Below the pieces are notes generated by a model, which searched no databases, had not been told where the DNA came from, and saw only the letters and a program-made list of their open reading frames with translations. A stretch of DNA of 64,000 bases from positions 7,948,145 to 8,012,144 of the forward strand of contig CM048841.1 of the NCBI GenBank assembly GCA_026545765.1, read 5' to 3'. The position numbers were made by a program, and so were the translations under genes. Of the stretch, positions 29,101-42,559 are shown one piece after another. The DNA is from Plantago major (lineage: Eukaryota; Streptophyta; Magnoliopsida; Lamiales; Plantaginaceae). Positions within the stretch are counted from its first letter, which is position 1, and each line of letters opens with the position of its first letter.

Positions 29101-32100
29101 AAATGTGAAGATCTTCTTTCTGAGAATAAGGAACTCAAAAAGAAAGAACTATCTTTTCAATCTTATGCCAAAGCTAGTGACACTCTTACTGAAGTACAAT
29201 CTTATTTAAGAGATCCTTCAGAAAAGAGAGGACTTGGGCTGGACACACAAACAGACAGTTCCACCACTCTGAATAAGAGTAATGGAGGACGAACATTTGT
29301 CAATGCTCAGCAAGTGATTCCCAAACAATCTACACTATCGGTCAGAAAGCTAAGATTGTCGACAAAGGAAAGGGAGTTGCGACCAAGCCTTTGTGGGAAA
29401 AACAAGTCCAAAGGAAAACTGTGGGAAATGTCTCTGAAAAGAAACATAACACTGAGAAGTGCAATCACCCACAGTGCTATGTCTCTTAAAAAGGAAAAAT
29501 TGCAGGAGCTGACAAATTTTCCTATGTCACATTTTCTGGAAAGAAAATTGATCATCCAGAGACTAGCAAAGCTGCTGAGAAGAGATCTCAGACAGCATCA
29601 GGTGCTCGGAATGGTATTGGCTATAAAGCCATCGGGAAACCACTTGCTCGTGAATACAAACAAGAGCAAGAACGATGGTTAAATGCTAGAATTGCTCACA
29701 TCAATTATCAGAAGTGGAAGATAAATCAAGCCACTAAAAATCTGAATTCCAGGGTTAGAAGAAATCTGGCTAGGAAGCTAAGTTTGCTGGGAAGCAGACT
29801 CAGAAACCTGACAGGTATCTGAAAGCACCAAATGGAGCACCAAGGAAGAAAATAGTTCTTGACAACAATGATACAAATCATTTAACTAGAATTCCTCCTT
29901 ATGTTCCTGTTAGACAAAAGAATGTTCCTAAGAAATTCATTCAAAAATGGATTCCTACTGGAAGATTCTTTAGTCCAAATGGTTCCATTATTGGTATGAG
30001 AACCTAATCTCCTGTTTCCTATTTTGTGCAGAACACTCTAAAGACTAATTCAAAGTGGCATTTCGATAGTGGATGTGGGAAGCACATGACAGGAGACAAA
30101 GCAAATATGATTGACTACAAAAATTGCAATGATGGACCAATTATCAGGTTGCTGGAGGACATGAAAATCCAACCATAGGTTTTGGCAATTTGAAGTTTGG
30201 AGCCCTTACAATCTCTGAAGTACTTCATGTAAAGGGATTGAAATATAATCTCCTAAGCATGAGTCAACTAGTAGACAAAGGGTACACTGTCAAGATCAAG
30301 TCAAAACTATGTAAAGTGATTGACAATGAGTCAAAGCAGACAGTCTTGGTTGCAAGGCGTAAAGGAAATCATTATGTTGCTGATTGGGCATCCGCCACAA
30401 CCGAAGAATGTCTCATGGTGAGTCAATCTGGCCACATTGAAGAAAATTGGCTATGGCATAAAAGAATGAGTCACTTGAATTTCAAAACTCTGAATAAGCT
30501 AGCCAAGAAAGAGTTGGTGGTTGGTTTACCCAAAATGGCATATAGAAAAGAAGGTGTATGCTCAGCTTGCCAAATGGGAAAACAATCCAAAACATCTTTC
30601 AAGTCTAAAACTAGACATTTTAGTGAAAGGCCACTGCAAATGTTACATATGGATCTGTTTGAATCCTCAGTAACTAGTTATGCAGGAAATAAGTATGGTC
30701 TGGTTGTTGTTGATGATTACTCAAGATTCACTTGGGTTGTCTTTCTCAAACACAAATCTGATGCAAGGGTTGAGACACCTAACTTGCTGAATAAGCTCGA
30801 AGTCATGAAAAACGACAAGGTATCTGTAATCAGAACAGACCATGGTACTGAGTTTGTGAACCAGTACATCAAAGAGTTTTGTACCTACAAAGGTATACAA
30901 CATCAACTATCTTCTGTAAGGACACCACAACAAAATGGTGTTGCTGAAAGAAAGAATAGGACCTTGAAAGAAGCAGCAAGAACAATGCTTGCTGACACTG
31001 AAATAAGTGAAATCTATTGGGTTGAAGCTGTAAACACAGCATGCTACACTCAAAACAGATGTCTGGTTAACAAACACCATGACAAAACTCCTTACGAGCT
31101 TTTCATTGGTAGACCCCCAAATATCAAACATCTAAGAGTGTTTGGTTGCAAATGTATCGTTCTTAACAATGGAAAAGAACATTTCAACCAAAGGCAGATG
31201 AAGGAGTATTTCTTGGTTATTCTCGGAATAGCAAAGCCTACAGAATCTACAACAAAAGAATGCAAAAGATCGAAGATTCTGTTCATATAGTGTTCTATGA
31301 AGGAAACAAGAAAGTACTCTTGAATGATGATCTCTCAGATAGGTTTAAAGAACTAATGATTAAAGATTCTGAAAAAGGATCCTCAGAAGGAAACAATTCT
31401 ATCATTCAAATTGAGGATGAGTCTGACGATGAAAAGCAACCTATGCTTAGTAACAACCAGATTACTCTAAGACATGATGAAGAATTTCCTATGAGAACTC
31501 CAGAAATTGAACAGGTTACTGAGAACCTTCATCATGGAGAGGTATCTGAAAATGAGATTGCTGAAATGCAAGTCCCAGATATCTCTAACACTGAAAAAGT
31601 GTCAAATATCCATGGCATTTCCCATATGTCAGATATCTCAGAAACTGTACAAGTATCTCATCAAGATCATGTTGATTCACATTCAAATCAAAATGATATT
31701 GATCCTACTAGTTCAAAATCCATTATGAAACGGATAAGAAATCATCAGGCAAAGGATGTGATTGTCCCATAGACGAGGAGTTATAACTAGAAGAGCAATT
31801 GCTGAAAATGCAAATTGTCTCTATGGATGTTTCATCTCAAACATTGAACCAAGGAGAATGGAACAGGTTACTGAGAACCTTCATCATGGAGAGGTATCTG
31901 AAAATGAGATTGCTGAAATGCAAGTCCCAGATATCTCTAACACTGAAAAAGTGTCAGATATATATGGCATTTCCCATATGTCAGATATCTCAGATACTGC
32001 AGAAGTATCTCATAAAGATCATGTTGATTCACATTCAAATCAAAATGATATTGATCCTACTAGTTCAAAACCCATTATGAAATGGATAAGAAATCATCCT

Positions 32101-34480
32101 GCAAAGGATGTGATTGGTCCATAGACCAAGGAGTTATAACTAGAAGAGCAATAGCTGAAAATGCAAATTGTCTCTATGGATGTTTCATCTCAAACATTGA
32201 ACCAAAGACCATAGAAGAAGCATTAAAGGATCAAGATTGGATCTCTGCAACGCAAGAAGAGTTGGATCAATTTGAGAGAAACAAAGTCTGGAAACTGGTT
32301 CCATTTGTTAACGGAATATCTGTAATCGGAACCAAGTGGGTTTTCAGAAACAAAATGAATGAGTCTGGTGAAATAACTAGAAACAAAGCTAGGTTGGTTG
32401 CCAAGGGATTCACCGGTGAAGGACTAGATTTTATGAATCTTATGCAGTTGCAAGATTGGATGCAATAAGACTTTTACGCCTTCTGCGACTCATAATGACT
32501 TTACAGTTTATCAGATGGATGTCAAGAGTGCATTTCAAAATGGTGAACTTGCTGAGGAAGTCTATGTTGAGCAACCACCAGGTTTTGAAGTTTCCTTAGA
32601 AAGTAGGATGATCTATAAGCTTCAGAAAGCTCTGTATGGGCTGAAACAAGCTCCAAGAGCATAGTATGATACATTGGCCAGATACCTACTCGAAAGTTGT
32701 TTCAAGAAAGGAGATATTGATAAAACACTCTTCACATTGAACCATGATGGGAAACTACTTTTAGTTCAAGTATATGTTGATGACATTATATTTGGATCTA
32801 AAGACAAGCAACTTTGTGAAGACTTTGCTGAACTCATGAAATGTAATTTTGAGATGAGCATGATGGGAGAATCGAATTACTTCGTAGGGCTACAAGTCAA
32901 GCAACTCAATTGTGGAATATTCATTGGTCACACAAAGTATGCAAAGGATATGCTCAACAAGTTTAATCTAAAGCCTTCTGAAAAGAATGCTAAGATATCA
33001 ATGAGCATTGGAACCAAGATGACCTATACTGAATCTGACAAAAGTGTTGAAGAACACAAGTATCGGAAATTGATTGGGTCTCTACTGTACCTCACTGCAA
33101 GTAGACCTGATATTCAATATGCAGTTGGAGTGTGTGCTAGATTTCAGACAAATCCAATGCAATCACACTATAACATTGCCATGAAAATATTGAGGTATGT
33201 AATGGGTACTGTAGAAGTTGGACTGTGGTATCCAAAAGATAATGGATTGAGTTTGGTTGGCTATTCAGATGCCGACTATGCTGGATCATTGCTTGATAGA
33301 AAAATCACCTCAAGAACTTGTCAATTTCTTGGTGCCAGAATGATATCATGGTTCAGCAAGAAACAAAACTCAATTGCTACATCTACCATAGAGGCTGAGT
33401 ATATTGCTGCTGGATGTTGTGCTTCACAGATATTGTGGATACAACAACACTCAGAGACTATGGACTCAATGAAGAGAAAACTCCCATTTTATGTGACAAC
33501 ACAAGTGCTATTGCCATAACTCAGAATCCTAAGTTTCATGCTAGAACAAAGCACATTGATGTTAGACACCACTTCATCAGAGACCACGTTGAAAAAGGCA
33601 ATATAGAGATACTCAAGATTGGCACTGAAGACCAACTTGCAGATATCTTCACTAAGCCACTACAAGAAAGTAGATTCTTAGCCTTAAGACACAGTCTTGG
33701 ACTAATGGAGCTACCAAAGAACTGAAAATGTTCAGATATCTGAAGAAGATATCAAGGGAGAGAGAAAATGAATGCAGCGGGTATCCGGACAAGAGAAGAG
33801 GTATGCAGGCGGGTATCCGAAACGAAAACTAAAGGGTAAAATGACTATTTGAAGATCTCTGAGACGGGTACTCAGATATCTAGATCACTCAGTGAGGGGA
33901 ACACAAAAGAGAATAGTACAACTGTCTGCAGTCAACTACTCTCTTGAAATTTGTATTATTTCTATCTTTGTGTAAAACTGTGAAAAGACAACAAGTATAA
34001 GATAGACTCAGATACAAACATTGTTCTCATTCACACAGAAACGTGACTCAGATAGCTAATAGCCAACATTCATTAAATGGGCACAATTACATTTGTTGAT
34101 TGTGTGGTGACCCTTGATGAAATGGGCGATTGATCTTTACGGCAGAGATTAATTCTCGGTAAATAGTGGACTGTTGAAATTCCAGCATGGCCCACTATGC
34201 ATTTAATGCCGAACAAGCTTTTACCCACGCCTGTCTGCAATTCACAGATACATATATACAAAACCAATTTGTATGTATATGTTTATCTGAATTACGTTGC
34301 TATATATATATATATACACTTTCGCCTAATCCAACATTCCGACTTGCACAAGAATAGCAAATTTCTTTCTTCTATTTTCTCTGCAAATCTCTGCTCCCAA
34401 ATTAGTTTTTCTGCAAAGAATCAGTAATCTTTCACATTAATCTCTTTCACATCTTCAAAAAACTCACGCTATATAAAGAG

Positions 34481-36352
34481 ATGGCCCCCAAACGATCAAC
34501 TATCCAGAAATCCCAAATTACTACCACTGGTACTGCTGAAAAGCAAACACCAGAGTTGGTAGTTATTAACAATCGATTGGTAGGGAATTTTAATCCCGAT
34601 CATTGGACTTCAAATCACAGAATGATTTGGGGTGGTGCCATGATTGAGGAATACCTCACGGCTGCTATTGAAAGTCAACTTGACAGGAAGTTAATCCTTG
34701 ACATGCTTGAAAAGGCACAAATCAAGGGTTTTCTATCTGCTGTTCCTAGTGGAATCTCTTCACTGGATGTACTGGAATTTTACAACAACTCCAGGATTAT
34801 ATCACGTATTACGAAAACCTTTGCAATAGTGTCTATAAAAACGTCAGTCCAAGGAAAGGAAATCCTTTTGGACTCAACAACCTTCTGCAAGTTGTTTGAC
34901 CTTCAAAATCTTTGAAAGGATTTTGAAATAGACACCAAGGATGATGATCTCCTTGAAGGTGTAAAACAATTGTACAGTGATGTGTGTGATCTTGAAAAAT
35001 CAGATACACCCACTGACTTCAAGCTTGCTGACATCAGAACCAAACATCTGCTGGTTCACTGGGATGTGTTAGCATGCATTCTTCACAGATGCTTTGATAG
35101 TCTACAAGGAGGTGCTGACCAGATAAGCCAAGAACGTTGGATGATGATGTTCTTATTACCTTGATAAGACAAAAAATTTGGAAAACCCTTTCAATTGGGG
35201 AAAGTACGCCTTTATGAAATTTGTGAAGAAGATTCAAGGCTTTAAGCCTACAATCGCTAAGGGACTTGCTAAGCCAAAGGCCACAGTAAGCTATGGACTG
35301 AAAATTTGCTACTTACTGGAATGTCTTGGCATTGAGCTCAGAGAGACGGCATATATTGCCAACAGTAACCTACTCTACAAATATGAGTATACAAACTTGA
35401 TGAAAAAGGTTACTGGATCTCAGAAAGGTTCCAAGAAGCGAAAGACTGAAGAGGTATCTGAGGGAAAAGTTGCGACCAAGAAGCCCAGAAATTTCACGGA
35501 AGAAGTCTGCTGGCAAATAAGAAGGCACACCCATTGAGGTTGTCGATTCCCAGATACCTGACGTAGCTGCAGATGAACTCATCAATGCTGCAAAAGAGGC
35601 ATCGACTACTGAACAAGTAGATTCAGCAAGAGAAAGTGCTTTCAGAAATGTGAAGACTATTACAGAAAGCCTTGCTGATGAACTCATAAATGCTGAGAAA
35701 CTTCAAACTCTTTCTGCAGAAGCAGCAGGGATTGTTGATAACTCTGTTCCAGATTTCGATGACGAATCGGACGAGGAGAAGATCCCATCCCACAAGGTTC
35801 TTTGAAAAAGTAACCAATGCAAAGGGGAAGAACAAAAGGTCGAGGTTCTTGAAAGCAACCGGCTCAAATTCTTGAGCACCTATAGCAAAGGTTGTTGGTG
35901 CCAACACACCATCAGAGAAAGTCACATATAAACAACTTCAAGAAGCCCTGATGAGTGGTGACCTAGTGTTGGTAGACGCTGATGTCAACACCACACTTAA
36001 AAATCTGGAAGAGCTCTCAACTGCTCAAACGTCTGCTTCCAGACAACCACAACAACCACAACCACAATAGCCACAAGTGGTTAATGAAATGGTAAATGAA
36101 CTCCATTTCGACATATCAGTTATGCAACATGCTGAAGAAAATCCTGCAAATGAGCAGGTTCCCCAACTCCAAGAGAGGGATCAAACTGAGACACCTACTC
36201 AGAATGATCAACCAGGGGAGGCAACTGGGTTAGCCACTCAGGAAAAGGTTGAAGTTCCTCAAACTTCCAACAAAGAAGCAACACTGGAACAACGAGACCA
36301 ACTCATGGAAGGGTCACAAGTTCCAGAGACCACTCAGCCTGACATTGCTTAG
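34481..36352 (+). mobile_element. Envelope-like region of the Sirevirus (fossil)
   Basis: Plant Sireviruses carry an extra coding region between pol and the 3' LTR. This region sits there and begins with a product start of MAPKRSTIQKSQ. It has the low-complexity, Glu/Gln-rich later part often seen in that lineage. Broken; function in plants is not established. Confidence 0.6.
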
Positions 36353-37863
36353 GTAGCTGAATGGTTTGTACTTGTGAATTTCTTTGTGTTTTCTGTCTTG
36401 TTAACTAATAAAAATTCTTTGTTAGAGGCTGAATTAGAAACAAAAGAACAAGAGGAAGCTACAAAGCTTGCCTCAGAATCTGAGAAGGAGGCTTCCATAG
36501 CCTCACCACTTAAGGAACAGGAGCCTATCTCACGGGTGAAGGCGGTTCCTTAAGATATAACTTATCTCGGATATGTGCTTTATACACTTGACTAATACTA
36601 TTAAGTGCTTTGTTTCTAATAGGCTCCAAGCGAGAAGAAAAATGGAGAGGCGAAAAGTCTCTCTCTTGAAAAAGAATCCGAGACTTCCAAGGTCTACGAG
36701 GAACAAATATCTGAACCTACTGCGGAGAAGGTATTTCATTCGAATACCTATAATCTTCAAAGACAAATCTCGATCATTTTCTCAAACTAACACTTTCTAC
36801 TTAGCAGGTTCAAAAAGTATCATAAGATATTTGGAGCAGTGAGGTGAACAAAGACAAAATCGACTTCCACTCGAGCGAAAAGAAGCCAAAATTGAGTATG
36901 TGAAGAATGACAATTCCTCATCTCTGGTGCATTAATCGGAAGAATGGCTCTTTGGATTACGGAACTCAAGCACTTCTTGGTAAATTCAAGGTTTCGGAAC
37001 CAATCCATAAGCGACTCATGGCATGGAGAAAAGATAAGCCAATCTTGATCAACAACCACATCAAAGCTTGGTTGGATTTTGAAGTAATCAAGAAGCGAAG
37101 CCATGAAGAAGGACCTCTCGATGAATGTCCTTATGGAAAGCGGATGATGTGCAGAATTCCCAACATTCTTTGGAGCAGGCACAAGAGCAAGACTTGCGGT
37201 GGAACCTATGAGTCCTTCTATGGCGAAGATCAATGAGGGTGACATCGGATATCGAAGATCATTTATGAATACTTCAAGCTATCGGATATTAGAATCGAGC
37301 ATTCTGGAAGTGGGAAAAGTATCGTGGGTCAAGACATTTTCAAGAGAAATCCCACCAAAACCTACAAGGAAGTCTGTGGATTTGCCAGAGACACAGAGAT
37401 GATTGTCAGAACTCTTCTCTATGACTACTCTGATGATATCAAAAGGTTTGGTGATAGAAAATTTGCAGACTGATCCATGGAGCTGTTTTGAAGACTTGAA
37501 GATTTTTGATGATTTTAAGTCTTTTCATTTAGAATGTTCACTTGGAGCTTGGTAACTCCTGTTGTTCTATTTGACTAAGTAGTTTCTGTGATTTTGCTGA
37601 TTGATCTTTTCTGTTAAATCTTGAAAAAGTTATCAGTAAGCTTTCTCTGTATCATATCTGATGAACTTACTCTCATATATCATATTAAATAAAAGATAAC
37701 TTATCAGCAAAGATCACACCTTGTGATTTGGTTAATGTTTACTTTCTGCACTTAATTATATGAATTAAAAGATCATAAGCAATGATTAAGTGGTGGATTA
37801 TTTCCTCATCCAGATTTGTAATAGGTCACATAGTCATCGTTGACTGATCAAAATGGGGAAGTT
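36353..37863 (+). mobile_element. Sirevirus 3' untranslated region with polypurine tract
   Basis: About 1.5 kb between the envelope-like region and the LTR, without a defensible gene. The polypurine tract 'aaaatggggaag' lies directly before the LTR at about 37850-37861. Confidence 0.6.
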
Positions 37864-39460
37864 TGTTAGGAATATACTTTAGATTTTGATCAACAACCTA
37901 AATGACTTATCTTAGCTCAGAAAGGTGATTAGTACTCTTAGTTCACTTGAACACTGTAAAAGAGGAAACTCACTAAGTATGATAGTCTAGCAAATCTTAT
38001 ATAGGATGTTAGGTCTCGAAATGTAATTTTTATTTTCTAAAGAAGACCAAGAAGAAGGCATCGACATGAAAAGTTCAATGATTTGAAGATTTGAAGGCGC
38101 AAGATTCTTTGAAGACGAGGTTTTTAGATACCTATGTCCACATATCTTGGAGAAACAAGTGTTTTGAAACACACGAGTTGCAATATATATCACGAGAATA
38201 AAAGGTTTAAAGGGCGAGAAAGTGCTTACAGATATCTACACTCGAGATACCTTGGACATAATATATACGAAAAAGAAACATATTATAAAGTTGTTTAAAC
38301 AAGTGGTATACGGAGCTATGATGATCTACGGAAAAGGCGTGCAAAGCCTCGAAAGCTTGCATAGTTCGTTGGCACTCTGAGGACAAAGAAATGTCTGATC
38401 AGTGCATTAAATCTTGTGACGAAATACGAACAAAAGCTGTAACCACGAAGAAGACAAACACCTTTCTGATACTATACTCAGATATCAATAGTTTGAATTT
38501 GATTTAAGCCTAACGGATACTATTCAAATGGCACTCGAAATTCATCTATAAATATCAACACTTAGACTGCTTGAGGATATACCTTAGAACACACTGAACT
38601 TCAAGAACACTGAATACTCACACAAGCCCTCTCAAGCAAACTACTTACCTTCAAGCTTTCCGTTGCGACCAAAGCTCTTGATTCTAAGTAGCACAAAAGT
38701 TCTAAGTGTCCTGATCCTTAACGAGCATTGTTATATGTGAAAGAGTTGAACTAAGATTTCATATCTAAGTTTCATTCTCTTGAACACTTACCATAGACTT
38801 GGGTCAGTAGAAAACAAGATACCATACATTGCAAAGTGTATTAAGTATACTTGATTCACAGAGTTATCTGAATAACTGAACAAGTTATTAAAGAAGCTCA
38901 CCAGACAATTCACCTTAACCAACACCTTAAGCGAATTAGATGCAGAAGTACTTAGTTTGGGAAACTAAGGAATAACTCCAAGGTTATTGAGCAAAGGAAG
39001 TACTTAGTTTGGGAAACTAAGGCATTTCAAAAGGTTTACGAGTCTGAGGAAGCACTTGGTATGGCCAGGGAATAACTTCGGAGGAACACTTGGTTGGGAA
39101 CCTAGTGCAGTTAGGAATCAAGAAAAGATATCTGTAAGGTTACCTCATTTATCTTAGTGGATTCTAGGTCTGAAAAAGACAGAAGTGGATTAGTTGAAGG
39201 ATTACGCCACCTTCAGATACCACTATAAAAAGACTTGTGTTATTTACTTTCTGCAGTTTATTACTTGTTTTACTTATTTTGCAAAGTACTTACACTTATC
39301 TTGCTGAACACGTGGACTTATCTCAAAAGTCTTCCGCTCTCCGAAATTAAGTATCATATATCTTTACAGATATCTGAAAAACTGTGCTTATCGACAAAAG
39401 TTTTAAAAGACTATTCACCCCCCCCCCTAGTCTTTTACTTTGCCGTTATCTGGACCAACA
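37864..39460 (+). mobile_element. Sirevirus 3' LTR
   Basis: A 1597-bp LTR from TGTTAGGAATATAC to GGACCAACA, with TGTT...AACA tips. It ends with the C-run and 'tagtcttttac' stretch typical of copia LTR ends. It is followed at once by Helitron sequence (39461), so the element was inserted into a Helitron copy. The matching left flank is not in the window. Confidence 0.85.
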
Positions 39461-41635
39461 ATACTTCATCAACATAAATGAATTGTGCGGAAGAATGAAC
39501 ATGTAAAAGTATATTAACTGAAGTAAATTATGTTAATGGAAATGATAAATCAGGTATGCTATATATTGACAAATATAAAATACAGTAATTGTATTGTTTG
39601 AATACTTAAACTGATAAATGTACCTATCAATGAGTTGTCCATTCTTGTCGACAGTGGCACCTGTATCACGTCTCCGGTAAACCGGGTATCCATTACCATC
39701 AAAAGTACTACGCTCATTAAAAGACTTGGGGAATTTCTTAGAACATTTCTTCCCATCATGCATACACGGTGGAGTTGTATTCAATGGTCATACGGACCAC
39801 GAACCATATTCTCATATCTGACCTTGTACAATTACGGATTAAGTTCCTTATCCGGTATCTCAGCTGAGCTGAATTCATCAATAGCAACTGCAGACATGTT
39901 TCTATCCCATTGATCTACCCAGAGCAGAATAATGTGAATGAGGAAGTCCACGTTCCTGAAACTCAATAGTGTACACAACTACAAAATACAAAAAAATAAA
40001 TAAAAAAATGATTCAAGTGTGACTAAATAATAAACTGCTAGTAAATTAAACATAATATATGATACGTAAAGTTGTTACCTCCTATTGCCTTTCCAAAAAT
40101 ATTTTTCGTCTTCAAGTGTTTTATAAGTTGGTCCTACTTCATCTTGAATACGCGATTCAATATATTAGGTCCATCCTTTGGTCGTAATCCCTTAGACTCC
40201 ACAAAGCGTGTTATTTCAGGCCATTTCGGATTGCATGTGAATGTGAAGAACAGTTTAAGATATCCTATACTCTTGTAGATGGCCATAGTGTCTTGAAAAT
40301 TCTGAACTATATATCTTGGACCTCCAACAAATGAAGACTGACCTGAAAGCATTTACCTACGTTTCCCATCGGATGATTATGATCTATATCACCTGTTCTA
40401 ATGACATCATCAAGTGACTTATACTTAGCATATCTGAACAATGGTTGGTTCCTCATGACGAAAGAAAGCCTCTGTGATTCCATCATCATATAACCATCTA
40501 CAATGATCTACTGGAACAATTTCTTACTGAGTAGTATGGTATGTGCCTCATTGTCCCAATAAAAAATCCTAAATGCCAAAAACTCCTTAATAGTAGTAAC
40601 CTTGTTTCTAACACCTTAGGACTTATCAGTGTGCATAATCTCCGTATGATATCCATCTTCACAATATGGGAAAACTAGGAGATATTGCTTTGGAAGGTAG
40701 ATCGGATGCAGTTCAGACATTCTTTTAAAGTCACCGTGTTTTGGCTCCAATATAATATCACGGGTATCCATGTCATACTCATCATTTCCTACACATATAT
40801 CTTTAAACAAATAGTTAATTGATAATATAAAATATCCCGACTCTACTTATATCACGACTTTGATTAAGGAGAGTGAAATTGAAACATACCAGCAATTAAT
40901 GCAGCTACTTCAGAACATGTTGGTAAATTATATGTGCGTCCATCACATGACCTCCTTCCCATAATACATAATTTCACATTCATGTCTGCAATTTCAGCAA
41001 CCATACAAAAAATTTTGGCAATGGATTTTTTGCATCTATCATATCCATTTTCTGCATCTATCATATCCTTTAGATTGTCAGCAGTAGATGGATCGATCGT
41101 AGCAGTACTTTCTGATATGCAAAATAAGATATTAATTTTAACATGTACCTGTAGGTTATATTTAAATAATCAAATTATATTAATAGAATAAACTAACTAA
41201 ACAAAGAGCTCGTAAATAAACTATCATGAAGGAGATATGTTATACCGAACAACATCAATCATGTCTTGAGTTTCATCCTCTCCACAATAAATATAAAGCT
41301 GTGAAAATTTTGGAGTTTTGCCTACATCAGACAACAAACTATCGAGTCTATGATAGTTATTTCCACCAAGCATATATGTTTAAGGACCACTTCCTTTGTT
41401 GACCGAATTGTCTTGTCTACCACCCATCGAATTAAATGCATACATCAAGTAGTAAGCTTATATGTACTCAATATAATTTTTACTCTTAATATGCCTATTT
41501 TGCAAAAGATCACCTAGGAGACGTGGAGGTTGCCTGAAAATAGGCAGTTCTATTTTACCATTGGCTACAACACAAACAAAATTATGTAGGATCACCCATA
41601 TCTTGATAAACTACATGATAATAATTATAAATATT
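39461..41635 (-). pseudogene. Helitron Rep half, right copy
   Basis: Second copy of the Rep part only, minus strand: CMHDGKKCSKKFPK near 39.7 kb, FFTFTCNPKWPEI near 40.23 kb, RDIILEPKHGD near 40.77 kb, NLPTCSEVAALI near 40.91 kb. The HUH area near 39.93 kb shows the same frame change as the left copy, so that damage came before the duplication. The helicase half is absent: the copy stops at the Sirevirus LTR on one side and the gypsy LTR on the other. Confidence 0.82.
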
Positions 41636-42559
41636 TGTTGATACGGACATGTGTCCAATCCGTTAAGGGCGCCATAGAGCGTGTCCTAAAGCGCATCAAG
41701 GCTGAGATAGCCATTCAAAGCTAGTCCGACCTTCGAATGGTCCGACATAAAGGAAACCATCTCTGGTCAACTAGTATTTACAAGTCAGCACGCCATTTCA
41801 GCTAGGTCCGACCAAGCTAGATGGATGACTTCCGAACCTGACAAAAGGTCACATGGTCCTTTCCAAGTACCACAAACTGTCAGTCCTAAGATGCTAAATG
41901 GACCGGACGAGAGAATCTCGGACGCCACCATCACAGTAAGACCAAACGTATATAACAGAACCATTGAGATACTTCCGTGGAACTCTAGGTCCGGATACCT
42001 TGAGTTGCCCAAGGCCAGATCAACCAAGCATACAGATCTGTCCGAGGGACTTACATGGACCCAACATGCGAAACAGTACTCTCAGAGGAAAAGGTCCAAA
42101 CTACCCTCCCAGGCCCATTGATTAGTATTGGCCCATTGATTAGTATTGGATTACTATGGGCCATGGGCCAAAGGTAGCATTGGTGTCCAAATCTGAGGCA
42201 TACACTTGGCACCATCTTGTGAGCCACCTCGTAAGATATGATAACTATAAGTATAGCACAAGGTCCAAGACCTTAAGGTAAGCAATATCAAAGTGAGAAT
42301 CCCTAAGTCATAAACACTCTTGATTTCATAACCTTCCTCATAACTATTACATTGAGAGCTTCCAACTTTCTCTTGAATAAAGTCTCTTACCGGATTCACA
42401 TATGCAATCCGGGTAACCCATTCTAACCCCCCCCCCCCCTTAGTCCTTTCAGGTACTTTAGCTCGGACCAGTCTTGCTTCGGACTTCAAGTAGGAGGCGG
42501 ATCCTAGATTGGGTTACTTGTAATAGTTTAGTTAGTGTTCGAGGTTTTACCCCTCAACA
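41636..42559 (+). mobile_element. Ty3/gypsy 5' LTR, right copy
   Basis: A 924-bp LTR from TGTTGATACGGAC to CCCTCAACA, followed by 'ttggcgccgtctgtggg', the primer-binding region. It shares both its Helitron flank and its internal sequence with the LTR at 27354-28268, so the two are duplicates of one 5' LTR, not the two ends of one element. Confidence 0.85.

Larger units (their letters stand above)
29101..39460 (+). mobile_element. Sirevirus-like Ty1/copia element, 3' part (fossil)
   Basis: About 10.4 kb. Order: end of gag (29.1-29.9 kb), protease and integrase with a GAG pre-integrase-type region and integrase core (30.0-31.3 kb), reverse transcriptase and RNase H (32.1-33.7 kb), an additional envelope-like region (34.48-36.35 kb) and a long 3' LTR. 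The copia order (integrase before reverse transcriptase) and the large extra region before the LTR point to the Sirevirus lineage. A segment of about 0.35 kb near 31.5-32.1 kb is repeated in tandem. The 5' LTR and gag start are not in the window (lost in the gap). The coding part is broken in several places; it is an old copy. Confidence 0.85.

Noticed and set aside
42154-42489. Minus-strand frame inside the gypsy LTR
   Set aside because: Antisense to an LTR; no protein similarity recognised.
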